Source: CAYRLZ01 sp964425275
GTDB taxonomy: Bacteria > Hydrothermota > Tepidihabitantia > Tepidihabitantales > JBDRVQ01
Assembly: GCA_964425275.1 (NCBI GenBank)
Contig: CAYRLZ010000041.1
Coordinates: 1-20,345 of the forward strand
DNA: 20,345 bases
Reading direction: 5' to 3'
The position numbers were made by a program, and so were the translations under genes. A model generated the notes under the pieces. The model saw only the letters and a list, made by a program, of their open reading frames with translations, was not told the DNA's origin and did no database searches. Shown here piece after piece: positions 7,040 through 13,855 of this stretch. How positions within the stretch are numbered: the first letter of the stretch is position 1; every line of letters begins with the position of its first letter.

Positions 7040-8332
7040 TTAAGGTTTTTGAAATATTAAAATATTTTCTTTTTGCATTACATTATATAAACCAAAAATT
7101 ATTTTATCTATATTTTTAATCAATTTAAAACCAATTTTTCGGCAATAATCAATGGTAAATTCAATAGTTTTAACTTCTTTGCCCATATAAGTAGCGTTTC
7201 CAATAACGATAGCGGCAAACCTTTTTGGTTTAAGTACGCGATACATTTCTTCGTAACTCCTTTTCATATCTTGATTATACAAATTAATTCTTTCGGCACC
7301 GCGCCCCCTTACTCCAATAAATTCTTCTCTAATTTCTGAGAGTTTATATCCTAATACATTTAAGGCGTGGGCATCATTTGAGACATAATCCAAAGCAATT
7401 GAATAAGGTGGTGAAGTTATTATCCCGTCAATACTGCTATTTTCTAAAGGCAAAGAACGAGAATCCCCTTGCTTTATTTCTACTTTTCCTAACATTAGAT
7501 TCAACTCTTCGGCAATGTTTTCAAAGTCTTTTGCCGATTTAATCATCAAATCCAGATTTTTATAAAATGATTCTTCAAAGTTTCTCCTTCTCCGGGTATT
7601 ATCGCTCACTGCGACCAGATAAGCCATTTTGTAAAAATTCTTCACTTTTTCGTTGGGTATAGAATTAATTGCATCGCCAAATGGTTTATCTTCTTGATGG
7701 AAAAGGCGGAGTTTAACTTTGTTTAGAATATGACCTTTAATCGCTTCGACCTCATCTACGACTTCTACACTTTCCGTTTTAACTTTACTTTGCAGCACAC
7801 ATAGGGGGGAGGTGTCTATACCGATACAATTAATTCCCAATAACTTTGCTTCAACAGCGGTTGTTCCGCTACCGATAAATGGGTCAAGCACAGTATCGCC
7901 TGCCTTCAACCCAATAATATTCAAAATCGCCCTTATCATTTGGGGGTGAAACTTCCCTTTGTAGGGGTAAATCCAATGAGTTAAATACTGATTTACGGAA
8001 CGAGTATTATTTTTTTGGATAATGCGAAAATAATTCGTATAATTCCCATCAACGACTTTGAAGTAAGCCGACCTTTTTATGATTTCATCTAAGTTTCTAG
8101 AGCCTAAAAGTTTGAACTCCCTTAAACCATTTGTTATTTGGAAATCAATCCTTAAAGCCTCCAGTTCCAATTGAGCAAGAGCTAACTCGTATATAAACTG
8201 AACATTATCTAAAAGGATAAGAGAATTTTTTTTACCCTCGTGGCTCTTCTTGTCTGCCCAATAAATATTAATATTTTGAGCCCTACTAATCATTCTTTTC
8301 CCTTTGAAATTTTCTTTATTTTGAACTTTCAT
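7040..8332 (-). CDS. DNA methyltransferase of a type II R-M system (N4-cytosine or N6-adenine)
   Basis: A 430-aa amino-methyltransferase. Motif I (SAM binding) is DTVLDPFIGSGTTA at residues 146-159, and the catalytic motif IV is TSPPYS at 306-311. SPPY is typical of N4-cytosine enzymes but does not exclude N6-adenine. About 145 residues separate the motifs, a helical stretch that may include the target recognition domain (alpha-like order). The N-terminal HWIYPYKGKFHPQMI (119-133) is a conserved lead-in for this kind. The DNA is visibly more A+T-rich than its neighbours, which suggests transfer. It lies 16 bases downstream of a tRNA-Pro gene and upstream of the nuclease gene. Methionine 14 is an alternative start. 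Confidence 0.9.
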   Translation of the reverse strand: MKVQNKENFKGKRMISRAQNINIYWADKKSHEGKKNSLILLDNVQFIYELALAQLELEALRIDFQITNGLREFKLLGSRNLDEIIKRSAYFKVVDGNYTNYFRIIQKNNTRSVNQYLTHWIYPYKGKFHPQMIRAILNIIGLKAGDTVLDPFIGSGTTAVEAKLLGINCIGIDTSPLCVLQSKVKTESVEVVDEVEAIKGHILNKVKLRLFHQEDKPFGDAINSIPNEKVKNFYKMAYLVAVSDNTRRRRNFEESFYKNLDLMIKSAKDFENIAEELNLMLGKVEIKQGDSRSLPLENSSIDGIITSPPYSIALDYVSNDAHALNVLGYKLSEIREEFIGVRGRGAERINLYNQDMKRSYEEMYRVLKPKRFAAIVIGNATYMGKEVKTIEFTIDYCRKIGFKLIKNIDKIIFGLYNVMQKENILIFQKP

Positions 8333-8348
8333 ACTCTCATTTTTCTAA

Positions 8349-8421
8349 TCGGGGCGACTGGATTTGAACCAGCAACCTCTTGGTCCCGAACCAAGCGCGC
8401 TAACCGTTGCGCTACGCCCCG
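8349..8421 (-). tRNA. tRNA-Pro (anticodon CGG)
   Basis: A full cloverleaf of 73 nt on the minus strand. The 7-bp acceptor is CGGGGCG/CGCCCCG, the D-stem GCGC/GCGC, and the anticodon stem CTTGG/CCAAG with loop TTCGGGA. The T-arm is GCTGG-TTCAAAT-CCAGT and the discriminator is A. No CCA is encoded, so a CCA-adding enzyme is needed. Its first 10 bases are also the last codons and stop of pcm, and the methyltransferase gene starts 16 bases after its 3' end. Confidence 0.96.
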
Positions 8422-9053
8422 TCTTTTTCTCTCACCAATAGAGAAAAATTTACTTCCCGGAGGGGTCGCAATTTAATCCTCTCGCCTAATTTTAGACAGA
8501 GATAAAGAAATTGCTTCTCCCCTCTCTTCACTGGATAAATCGCCCGGCCACCATCACGCAATTGGGCAAGGAGAGGTGGGGGAATTGTATCACAACCGGC
8601 GCTGATGACAATCCGGTCAAAAGGCTTTTCCTCCTCCCAGCCCAAAGACCCATCCCCGAAACGAAAGTGGACATTCTTTATCCCCAAAGAAAGGATTCTT
8701 TCCTTCGCCTCTATCCCTAAACTTTCTATCCTCTCAATAGAAAATACCTCTTTGCCCAAATGTGCCAAGATTGCGGTCTGATAACCACTACCGGTGCCAA
8801 TCTCTAAGATTTTTGAATCCTTTTCCACCAAAAGGCTTTGCACGATGAAGGCAATCGTAGAAGGGGTGGAAGTGGTTATTGGTGAGAAAACCTCTCCCTT
8901 AGGGAATAAAGGAATCGGCACATCCTCATAAGCCAAAGGGCGATAAATTACCGGAACGAATAACTCTCTTGGGATTTTAAGGAAGGCGGAAAGGAGTCTT
9001 CTATCCTCAATCCCTTTCTTTTTTAACTCCTCAACCAGATACGAGAGACCCAA
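8412..9053 (-). CDS. pcm: Protein-L-isoaspartate O-methyltransferase family protein
   Basis: Repairs isoaspartyl residues in damaged proteins by SAM-dependent methylation. From the TTG at 9053 it has 213 aa, near the usual 208-220. SAM motif I is ILEIGTGSGYQ at about 82-92. Further matches are RIPRELFVP-type residues at 27-34, GDGSLGW, PFDRIVISAG and GGRAIYPV. The usual TISQP substrate segment reads TTSTP here. An upstream TTG at 9086 would add 11 residues outside the family pattern. TTG 9053 lies 6 bases after a perfect TATAAT and gives the family's N-terminal length. The stop codon falls inside the following tRNA gene. Heads the minus-strand unit down to ade. Confidence 0.85.
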   Translation of the reverse strand: MGLSYLVEELKKKGIEDRRLLSAFLKIPRELFVPVIYRPLAYEDVPIPLFPKGEVFSPITTSTPSTIAFIVQSLLVEKDSKILEIGTGSGYQTAILAHLGKEVFSIERIESLGIEAKERILSLGIKNVHFRFGDGSLGWEEEKPFDRIVISAGCDTIPPPLLAQLRDGGRAIYPVKRGEKQFLYLCLKLGERIKLRPLREVNFSLLVREKDGA

Positions 9054-9059
9054 AAAAGA

Positions 9060-9065
9060 ATTATA
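9060..9065 (-). promoter_or_regulatory. Possible -10 box for a leaderless pcm start
   Basis: A perfect TATAAT on the minus strand ends 6 bases before the TTG at 9053. No good -35 hexamer lies at 16-18 bases; TTGCTA at a 15-base spacer is the nearest. TTGACT at 9104-9099 is too far away. The call depends on the matching -10-to-start distance at other genes. Confidence 0.4.
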
Positions 9066-9138
9066 ACTCACCCTAAAAGATAGCAAAACTGATTAAAAAG
9101 TCAACTTGGTGATTAGACTTTACCTTATATCAAACTTC

Positions 9139-9166
9139 TTGACAGGGGAAGATTTCTTTCTATAAT
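9139..9166 (+). promoter_or_regulatory. Consensus promoter of the isomerase-cutA-etfBA operon, leaderless type
   Basis: TTGACA at 9139-9144, a 16-base spacer, and TATAAT at 9161-9166 are both perfect consensus hexamers. Only five bases (9167-9171) separate the -10 from the ATG at 9172, and no Shine-Dalgarno exists. This is the clearest leaderless promoter in the window. Confidence 0.85.
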
Positions 9167-9171
9167 AAGAG

Positions 9172-9984
9172 ATGGAAGATTTAAGAAGACGATTAGGGTT
9201 ACAGGTCCTCTTTGACTTTACGGATATTTTGGAGGCGGTTGAGTTTGTTAAAGCGCAGGGCTTATCGGTCTTAGAGGTAAATCTTAGTAATGTCTATTTC
9301 TACAATCAGTTAAAGGAGAGGGTAATCCGGGAAAAGATTAAGGATGAAGTCTCCAAAGGGTTAAAAATCCTGTTTCATTATATTGAGGGTATTTCTTTTT
9401 TTATCCCGGAAAGTGAGTTAGTTGATTTGTCTCTCTCCCTCTTAAAAAGGACTCTTGGTTATCTTAATGAGGTTGGTGCAGAGTGTTTAACCCTTCATCT
9501 CGGAAACGATTTTACCTTTGGCATCACCGGTAGGAAACTCCTCCCTCATCAGATCTATCCTGATTTCTATATCACCCAGATGGAAAGGGTAATCAAGGAG
9601 ATGGTCAATTTCCCCTTTTCTCATACTATCCTCTGTGTGGAGAATGTTGGCGGGTTTCGTTATCCTTTTGTCTTGGAAATTCTCTCCCGGTATTTAGGAG
9701 GTAATTTAGGTCTGACATTAGATATTGGTCATATAAATCGTCTACCGCAGGAGAAGCAGAAAATAGAAATTGAGTTCTTCAAGATACATCTCAATCACAT
9801 CAAAAACTGTCATATCCACGATAATTCCGGAGAATGGGATGAGCACAATATCGTCGGTGAAGGAAAGATTGATATTCGCTCTTATTTAGAGATGTTAAGA
9901 AACACTGAGAGTTATTTGATTGTTGAGGTGCGACCAAAGGAGAGCGCCTTAGAATCTCTACGCCGATTGGAAAGGATGTTATGA
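9172..9984 (+). CDS. Sugar phosphate isomerase/epimerase-like TIM-barrel protein
   Basis: A 270-aa protein of the xylose isomerase-like / AP endonuclease 2 barrel superfamily (Pfam PF01261 type). The expected metal-binding positions follow in barrel order: LTLHLG (His, about 105-110), LCVENVGG (Glu, about 160), LTLDIGH (Asp-His, about 183-189), CHIHD (His, about 212-216) and LIVEVRP (Glu, near 250). The sequence does not reveal the substrate. It could be a sugar isomerase/epimerase or, less likely, an endonuclease IV relative. First gene of an operon of five genes; the next gene starts 7 bases after its stop. Translation should be leaderless. Confidence 0.85.
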   Translation: MEDLRRRLGLQVLFDFTDILEAVEFVKAQGLSVLEVNLSNVYFYNQLKERVIREKIKDEVSKGLKILFHYIEGISFFIPESELVDLSLSLLKRTLGYLNEVGAECLTLHLGNDFTFGITGRKLLPHQIYPDFYITQMERVIKEMVNFPFSHTILCVENVGGFRYPFVLEILSRYLGGNLGLTLDIGHINRLPQEKQKIEIEFFKIHLNHIKNCHIHDNSGEWDEHNIVGEGKIDIRSYLEMLRNTESYLIVEVRPKESALESLRRLERML

Positions 9985-9991
9985 ACTTATT

Positions 9992-10246
9992 ATGACGAAG
10001 AAGGAAATCTTATTGGAATTGGAAGGGTATTTGCGCGGACTCAACTTTCGGGTGATTTATGATGATATTGAGGGCGAGGGCGGCTTTTGTGAATTGAAGG
10101 GTAAGCCTTATATAATTTTGAACCGCCGACTGCCCAATGAATTTAAGATAAAGATTATCGCCTCAGCCCTGCGTGCCTGTGTCAAGCCGACATTTCTTCC
10201 CGAAAGAATTAGAGAGATTATTGATAAGTGGGGTAATGAAAGATAA
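9992..10246 (+). CDS. Conserved-looking 84-aa protein, unknown function
   Basis: A small soluble protein. It has an N-terminal helix (MTKKEILLELEGYLRGL), a segment YDDIEGEGGFCELKGK at 23-38 with a Gly-Gly-X-Cys turn, a strand PYIILNRRLP at 39-48, and a helical C-terminus. The pattern looks like a family I have met beside unrelated metabolic genes, with no known function. It is coupled to its neighbours: it starts 7 bases after the isomerase gene and overlaps cutA by 11 bases. Confidence 0.7.
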   Translation: MTKKEILLELEGYLRGLNFRVIYDDIEGEGGFCELKGKPYIILNRRLPNEFKIKIIASALRACVKPTFLPERIREIIDKWGNER

Positions 10247-10553
10247 GTTTATTTTTGTCTATACAACGGTTAGAAGCAAAGGCCAAGCCCAAAAAATAGC
10301 CCAGATTCTATTAAAAAAGAGACACATCGCCTGCGCCAATATCTTCCCAATAACTTCTCTCTATTGGTGGCAGGGTAAAAAGACAAGGGCGAAGGAATTT
10401 GGTATCTTCTTAAAGACCCGAGCGAAAAAATATAGGGATATTGAAAGGGAGTTAAAGAAAATCCACCCCTATCAACTACCTTGTATCCTCTCTTGGGTAA
10501 TTAATAAAGGTGAGAAAGGTTTCTTAGGGTGGATTGAAGAGGAGGTTCGATGA
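10236..10553 (+). CDS. cutA: CutA-type protein (CutA1 family)
   Basis: A 105-aa trimeric ferredoxin-like-fold protein. Historically it is called a divalent-cation tolerance protein, though its cellular role is uncertain. The family landmarks are FVYTTVRSKGQAQKIA at 7-22, CANIFPITSLYWWQGK at 33-48, the lysine-threonine FLKTR near 58-62, HPYQLPCIL at 77-85, and the ending FLGWIEEEV. I chose ATG 10236, preceded by GGGG. The longer frame to 10173 adds 21 residues that lie inside the upstream gene and are not family-like. Its stop overlaps etfB by ATGA. Confidence 0.92.
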   Translation: MKDKFIFVYTTVRSKGQAQKIAQILLKKRHIACANIFPITSLYWWQGKKTRAKEFGIFLKTRAKKYRDIERELKKIHPYQLPCILSWVINKGEKGFLGWIEEEVR

Positions 10554-11326
10554 AAATCATTGTCGCCTTAAAAAGGGTTCCGGAGTTTGCCGAGGTTGAC
10601 TTGAAGATTGATGAAACCGGAAAGGATATAAGGAAAGATAACCTGCCCTTCACGATTAACGAAGCGGACAACTATGCCTTAGAAGAGGCATTGCTTTTGA
10701 AGGAAAAATATGGCGGTGAGATAACCGTTCTCACTGTTGGCGAAAAGTCGGCGGATGAGGTCTTACGGCTGGCGATGGCCAAAGGGGCGGAGTTTGCTGT
10801 GCGGATTGAGGGCGATTACCGCGACCCGGTCATTCTCGGTTTTTTGCTCTCCCGAGCAATTTCCGAGTTCTCTTTTGACTTAATCTTGTGCGGCTCCTTT
10901 GCCTCGGATGATGGCTATGCCGCCTTAGGCCCAAGTCTTGCGAGTTTCCTTAAACTGCCATTTGCCTGCTATGTTAATAGAATCAACTTCTCACCCCCTC
11001 TCCTTGTAATTGAGCGAGAACTGGAGGGAGGGAAAATTGAAGAGAAAACTCTTCCCCTCCCCTGCCTCTTAACTATCTCAACCGGAATAAATACCCCGCG
11101 CTATGCCTCTCTTTTGGGGATAAAGCGCTCCCAGGCAAGAGAAATTAAGGTCCTTACCTTAAACTCTTTGGGGACAAACGAGAAAGAGATTGAGGAGATG
11201 AGTTCTTTATCGCTCGCCTACCTTTCCAAACCAATTAGAGAGGCAAAGGCTCTCTTCATAACCGGCAGTGCCGATGAGATTTCCGAAAAGGTCGCGAAGT
11301 TGATTAAAGAGCGGGGTCTTTTATGA
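10550..11326 (+). CDS. etfB: Electron transfer flavoprotein subunit beta
   Basis: The AMP/nucleotide-binding subunit of the EtfAB heterodimer, which carries electrons from flavin dehydrogenases to the membrane quinone pool or takes part in electron bifurcation. It has 258 aa. Family features are MKIIVALKRVPE at the start, GGEITVLTVG at 55-64, LCGSFASDDGYAALGPSLA at 113-131 and TPRYASLLGIKRS at 182-194. A strong Shine-Dalgarno (GGAGGT) precedes the ATG, which overlaps cutA by 4 bases. etfA follows with another 4-base overlap. No acyl-CoA or other dehydrogenase gene is adjacent, so the electron donor is unknown. Confidence 0.95.
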   Translation: MKIIVALKRVPEFAEVDLKIDETGKDIRKDNLPFTINEADNYALEEALLLKEKYGGEITVLTVGEKSADEVLRLAMAKGAEFAVRIEGDYRDPVILGFLLSRAISEFSFDLILCGSFASDDGYAALGPSLASFLKLPFACYVNRINFSPPLLVIERELEGGKIEEKTLPLPCLLTISTGINTPRYASLLGIKRSQAREIKVLTLNSLGTNEKEIEEMSSLSLAYLSKPIREAKALFITGSADEISEKVAKLIKERGLL

Positions 11327-12336
11327 AAGAAATTTTCTGCCTGGTTGAACACGAGGAAGGGAAGATAAAAGATATAACCCTTGAAGCACTATCATTAGCC
11401 CGAGAACTGCAAAGCAGGTGCGAAGCACAACTGCAAAGCAGGTGCGAAGCACAACTGGCGGAAAAATTCTCCCTCTCGGTTACCGCCGGCCTCTTTGCTC
11501 CTGATGAGCGACTCCTTTCGGAAGTCTCTTCGCTTTTTGATGAGACCTTGTTTATCGCTGACCCACTTTTTTCTGATTTTAACTCCGAGTCTTTTGTCGA
11601 TTATCTTTTATGGGCTCTTAAAGAACGAAAACCAAATTTTATCCTTATTGGTCACAATAGTTTCGGTGTTGAGATTGCTCCTTACTTAGCAGCAAAACTC
11701 TCTTATGGCTTTATCCCGGACATCATCGGTTATGAAATTGTTGACTCTAACCTATACTTTCGGCACGAATTCTATGGGGGAAAGATTATCGCTCTTCTTT
11801 CTTCCCCAAAGGAAAGAATCCTCCTTACATTAAGAAGTGGCGCCTTTAAGCCAAAGGAGATAAAAACCGTTAGCGGCAAAGTGACCCAATTAAAAAGAGA
11901 AGGCTTTCACCCTAAGACGCGGGTTTTAGGCTATAAGGAGCAACCAACCGGTGATGTTGATATCACAAAGGCGGATATTGTTGTCGGCATCGGTCGGGGG
12001 ATAAAGGATAAAGCAAATCTTTCCTTAGTGGAAGAGTTTGCCAAAGAGATTGGGGGTGTTATTGCCTGCTCCCGACCGATAGTTGACTACGGCTGGCTTC
12101 CTAAGGATAGGTTGGTCGGTTCTTCGGGAAAGACAATCAAGCCCAAGATTTATCTCGCCTTAGGGATTTCTGGTGCCTTCCAGCATCTCTCCGGAGTAAA
12201 GGATGCCGAGATGATAATCGCGGTGAATAAGGATGCCGAGGCGCCAATCTTCTCTTGTGCCCACTATGGTGTCGTTGGGGATTTATTAAAGATTCTTCCG
12301 GCCTTAAAAGAGAAGATTAAAGAGATTAAGTCCTAA
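11323..12336 (+). CDS. etfA: Electron transfer flavoprotein subunit alpha
   Basis: The FAD-carrying partner of EtfB. The C-terminal FAD domain is complete: GIGRGIKDKAN near 222-232, VDYGWLPKDRLVGSSGKT near 254-271, ALGISGAFQHLSG, and AEAPIFSCAHYGVVGDL near the end. The N-terminal domain carries an insertion. Residues 29-36 and 37-44 are the identical octapeptide LQSRCEAQ, encoded by a perfect 24-bp tandem duplication; without it the helix would read ARE-LAEKF as in relatives. The reading frame is kept, and the site is in the surface-exposed N-terminal domain, so the protein may still work. It is the last gene of the operon and converges on the membrane cluster, with 32 bases between stops. 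Confidence 0.95.
   Translation: MKEIFCLVEHEEGKIKDITLEALSLARELQSRCEAQLQSRCEAQLAEKFSLSVTAGLFAPDERLLSEVSSLFDETLFIADPLFSDFNSESFVDYLLWALKERKPNFILIGHNSFGVEIAPYLAAKLSYGFIPDIIGYEIVDSNLYFRHEFYGGKIIALLSSPKERILLTLRSGAFKPKEIKTVSGKVTQLKREGFHPKTRVLGYKEQPTGDVDITKADIVVGIGRGIKDKANLSLVEEFAKEIGGVIACSRPIVDYGWLPKDRLVGSSGKTIKPKIYLALGISGAFQHLSGVKDAEMIIAVNKDAEAPIFSCAHYGVVGDLLKILPALKEKIKEIKS
11407..11454 (+). repeat. 24-bp perfect tandem duplication inside etfA
   Basis: Two identical copies, 11407-11430 and 11431-11454, both in frame. Each copy contains two small hairpins: TGC-AAA-GCA and GTGC-GAA-GCAC. The second has the core GCGAAGC, known from structural work as an unusually stable DNA mini-hairpin. The first three bases recur just after copy two (CTG). 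Confidence 0.95.
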
Positions 12337-12368
12337 TGCAAACCGGGACGCAAGTCCTCACCTGTATT

Positions 12369-12992
12369 CTAATGAATTACCCCTAAGAAATCCCTTAGCA
12401 AAAATGTGAGCCGACCGATTAAAAGGGAGACCCTTGCCATAACTGTATAGCCAAAAGAAGCGCCAAACCCCAACATTATGAAGATTATCCCTAAATAAGA
12501 GATTGGTTTAAGAAAACCCTTCCTCTCGGTGGAAAAGAAGAAATAGGTTATCGTGGCCACGACACCAATCAAGATTAAGACGAAAGAGAACCCGGTCCAA
12601 GGATTAATGAATTGGGAACGGAGGAGAATTGTCGCCTTCATCTGTTCAACAATTTGCGCCTCAATCACCCGGGGGATAGCCGCGCCCGCACCATATCCCA
12701 TAACCACGGCAATCGGGATTCGCACCAAAAAGGAAATTCTCGGGATGAACCGGGTAAAATATAAGGCACCAATAAAGGCAACCGCAATGAGCCATAATCG
12801 CTCTCCCTTAGAGACCGGATTTATCAAACTGGGAACTAATATCCGATGCCAGTAAAAGGTTATCGCATAGCCATTAGTGACGCCGACAAAGAGATGCTCA
12901 CAGAAGCGATAGAAGGGATTATCCTTATAGAGAAAGGAAAAAATCCCAAGGGTTAAAGCGGCTGAGACTAAAACCCAGAAATCAGTATTCAT
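12369..12992 (-). CDS. Six-helix integral membrane protein of the DUF6754-type cluster
   Basis: A 207-aa hydrophobic protein with about six predicted membrane helices (near residues 5-21, 38-58, 65-82, 88-105, 130-150 and 162-188). The loop GYGAGAAIPRVIEAQIVEQM (99-118) is rich in small residues and is the most conserved-looking part. There is no signal peptide and no recognised domain. It starts with an ATGA overlap on the upstream gene, so it is cotranslated. It is the last gene of the minus-strand unit. It may form a membrane core with the other six-helix protein, but this is inference from position and size. Confidence 0.8.
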   Translation of the reverse strand: MNTDFWVLVSAALTLGIFSFLYKDNPFYRFCEHLFVGVTNGYAITFYWHRILVPSLINPVSKGERLWLIAVAFIGALYFTRFIPRISFLVRIPIAVVMGYGAGAAIPRVIEAQIVEQMKATILLRSQFINPWTGFSFVLILIGVVATITYFFFSTERKGFLKPISYLGIIFIMLGFGASFGYTVMARVSLLIGRLTFLLRDFLGVIH

Positions 12993-13855
12993 CTCTTCTT
13001 TTTCCGCAAGAAAAAGAAACTTATATTGCCGATGATAATGAATAGAATTATTACAATGTGGGCGAATGTCTGGGAGGTCATCGCCTCGGTCGCCTTTCTC
13101 CTCTCCTTTACATTAAGTTCTCTTTCTACCAACTCCTCATATTCTGCTGCCCCTTTCATCCCGGCAATAAGACCGGTAACCTGACCGGAGTTGAGATAGG
13201 GGTAGAAGTCAGCCGCCTGCACCGCGGTTGAACCGGCGCCGACCCGCACACCAAATGTTGTCTGGGCATAGGTCACATACCAGAAAGGAACCGCCGAACC
13301 AGCAATTGAGACGACAATTGAGACATCCCGATAATTTCTTATCTTCTGAAGGAAAGGGATGGTATCGGTCTTATTCCCATAATAGTCAACCGGAAATACC
13401 TTGGTAATACTTTCCCCCATCCCCAAAAGGACAACCAGGGGTGGTGTCTGCCAGCCTAAGAATACATAATCCCGACCATAGATTATACTATCAAGAGAAG
13501 TCTTTGCCTTTCCCTGAAATTCCTTAACCACTGTCTTCAGGGCGTCTTCGGCTAAACCCAAGCCTAAAATCCCTAATGTCAAAACACCAACCTTAACCCT
13601 GCGGGCAAAGGCATGACGGAGGAGTGAATAAGTCATCGGATGGAGTTCGGGTTCGGTATCCGGAGAATAATCAACCGATATTAATAGTGCCTTATCTTCT
13701 GGGATGTTATCAATATAGCGGAATAACCTCTCCACCGGCGGCATCGCCTTCGGTTTGAACTTAATTGGTCGAAATTGGGGGATAATAATCACCAATAATA
13801 AGAGGAAATAAATTATCCGCCGGTCAATCTTCTGCAACTTTTCCCAGAAGTTCAT
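12989..13855 (-). CDS. Membrane-anchored protein with large extracytoplasmic domain, unknown
   Basis: A 288-aa protein with a short basic N-terminus, a membrane helix at about 14-29, a long soluble domain at about 32-260, a second helix at about 264-284, and a KKKR end. By the positive-inside rule the domain faces outward. The domain alternates hydrophobic strands and helices (LLISVDYSPDTEPELHPMTY, DYVFLGWQTPP, VSIVVSIAGSAVP) and ends with GAGSTAVQAADFYPYL near 206-221. I recognise no family. I chose ATG 13855, preceded by GGAGGG; the TTG at 13873 would use that site as coding sequence. The ATGA overlap with the upstream gene means coupled translation. Confidence 0.8.
   Translation of the reverse strand: MNFWEKLQKIDRRIIYFLLLLVIIIPQFRPIKFKPKAMPPVERLFRYIDNIPEDKALLISVDYSPDTEPELHPMTYSLLRHAFARRVKVGVLTLGILGLGLAEDALKTVVKEFQGKAKTSLDSIIYGRDYVFLGWQTPPLVVLLGMGESITKVFPVDYYGNKTDTIPFLQKIRNYRDVSIVVSIAGSAVPFWYVTYAQTTFGVRVGAGSTAVQAADFYPYLNSGQVTGLIAGMKGAAEYEELVERELNVKERRKATEAMTSQTFAHIVIILFIIIGNISFFFLRKKKR

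Noticed and set aside
8240..8476. Plus-strand ORF containing GATGFEPATSWSRT-like sequence
   Set aside because: This is the well-known spurious translation of the antisense of a tRNA T-arm; the real feature is tRNA-Pro on the minus strand.
9099..9104. TTGACT on the minus strand as the -35 of the pcm promoter
   Set aside because: It is 33 bases from the -10 box, too far for a sigma-70-type promoter.
12335..12365. Strings GCAAACC and GGGACGCAA next to each other, like the core of a c-di-GMP-I (GEMM) riboswitch
   Set aside because: The P1b stem between them and the second half with its tetraloop receptor are absent, and the site lies between convergent gene ends. More likely chance, or a small hairpin (GGAC-GCAA-GTCC).
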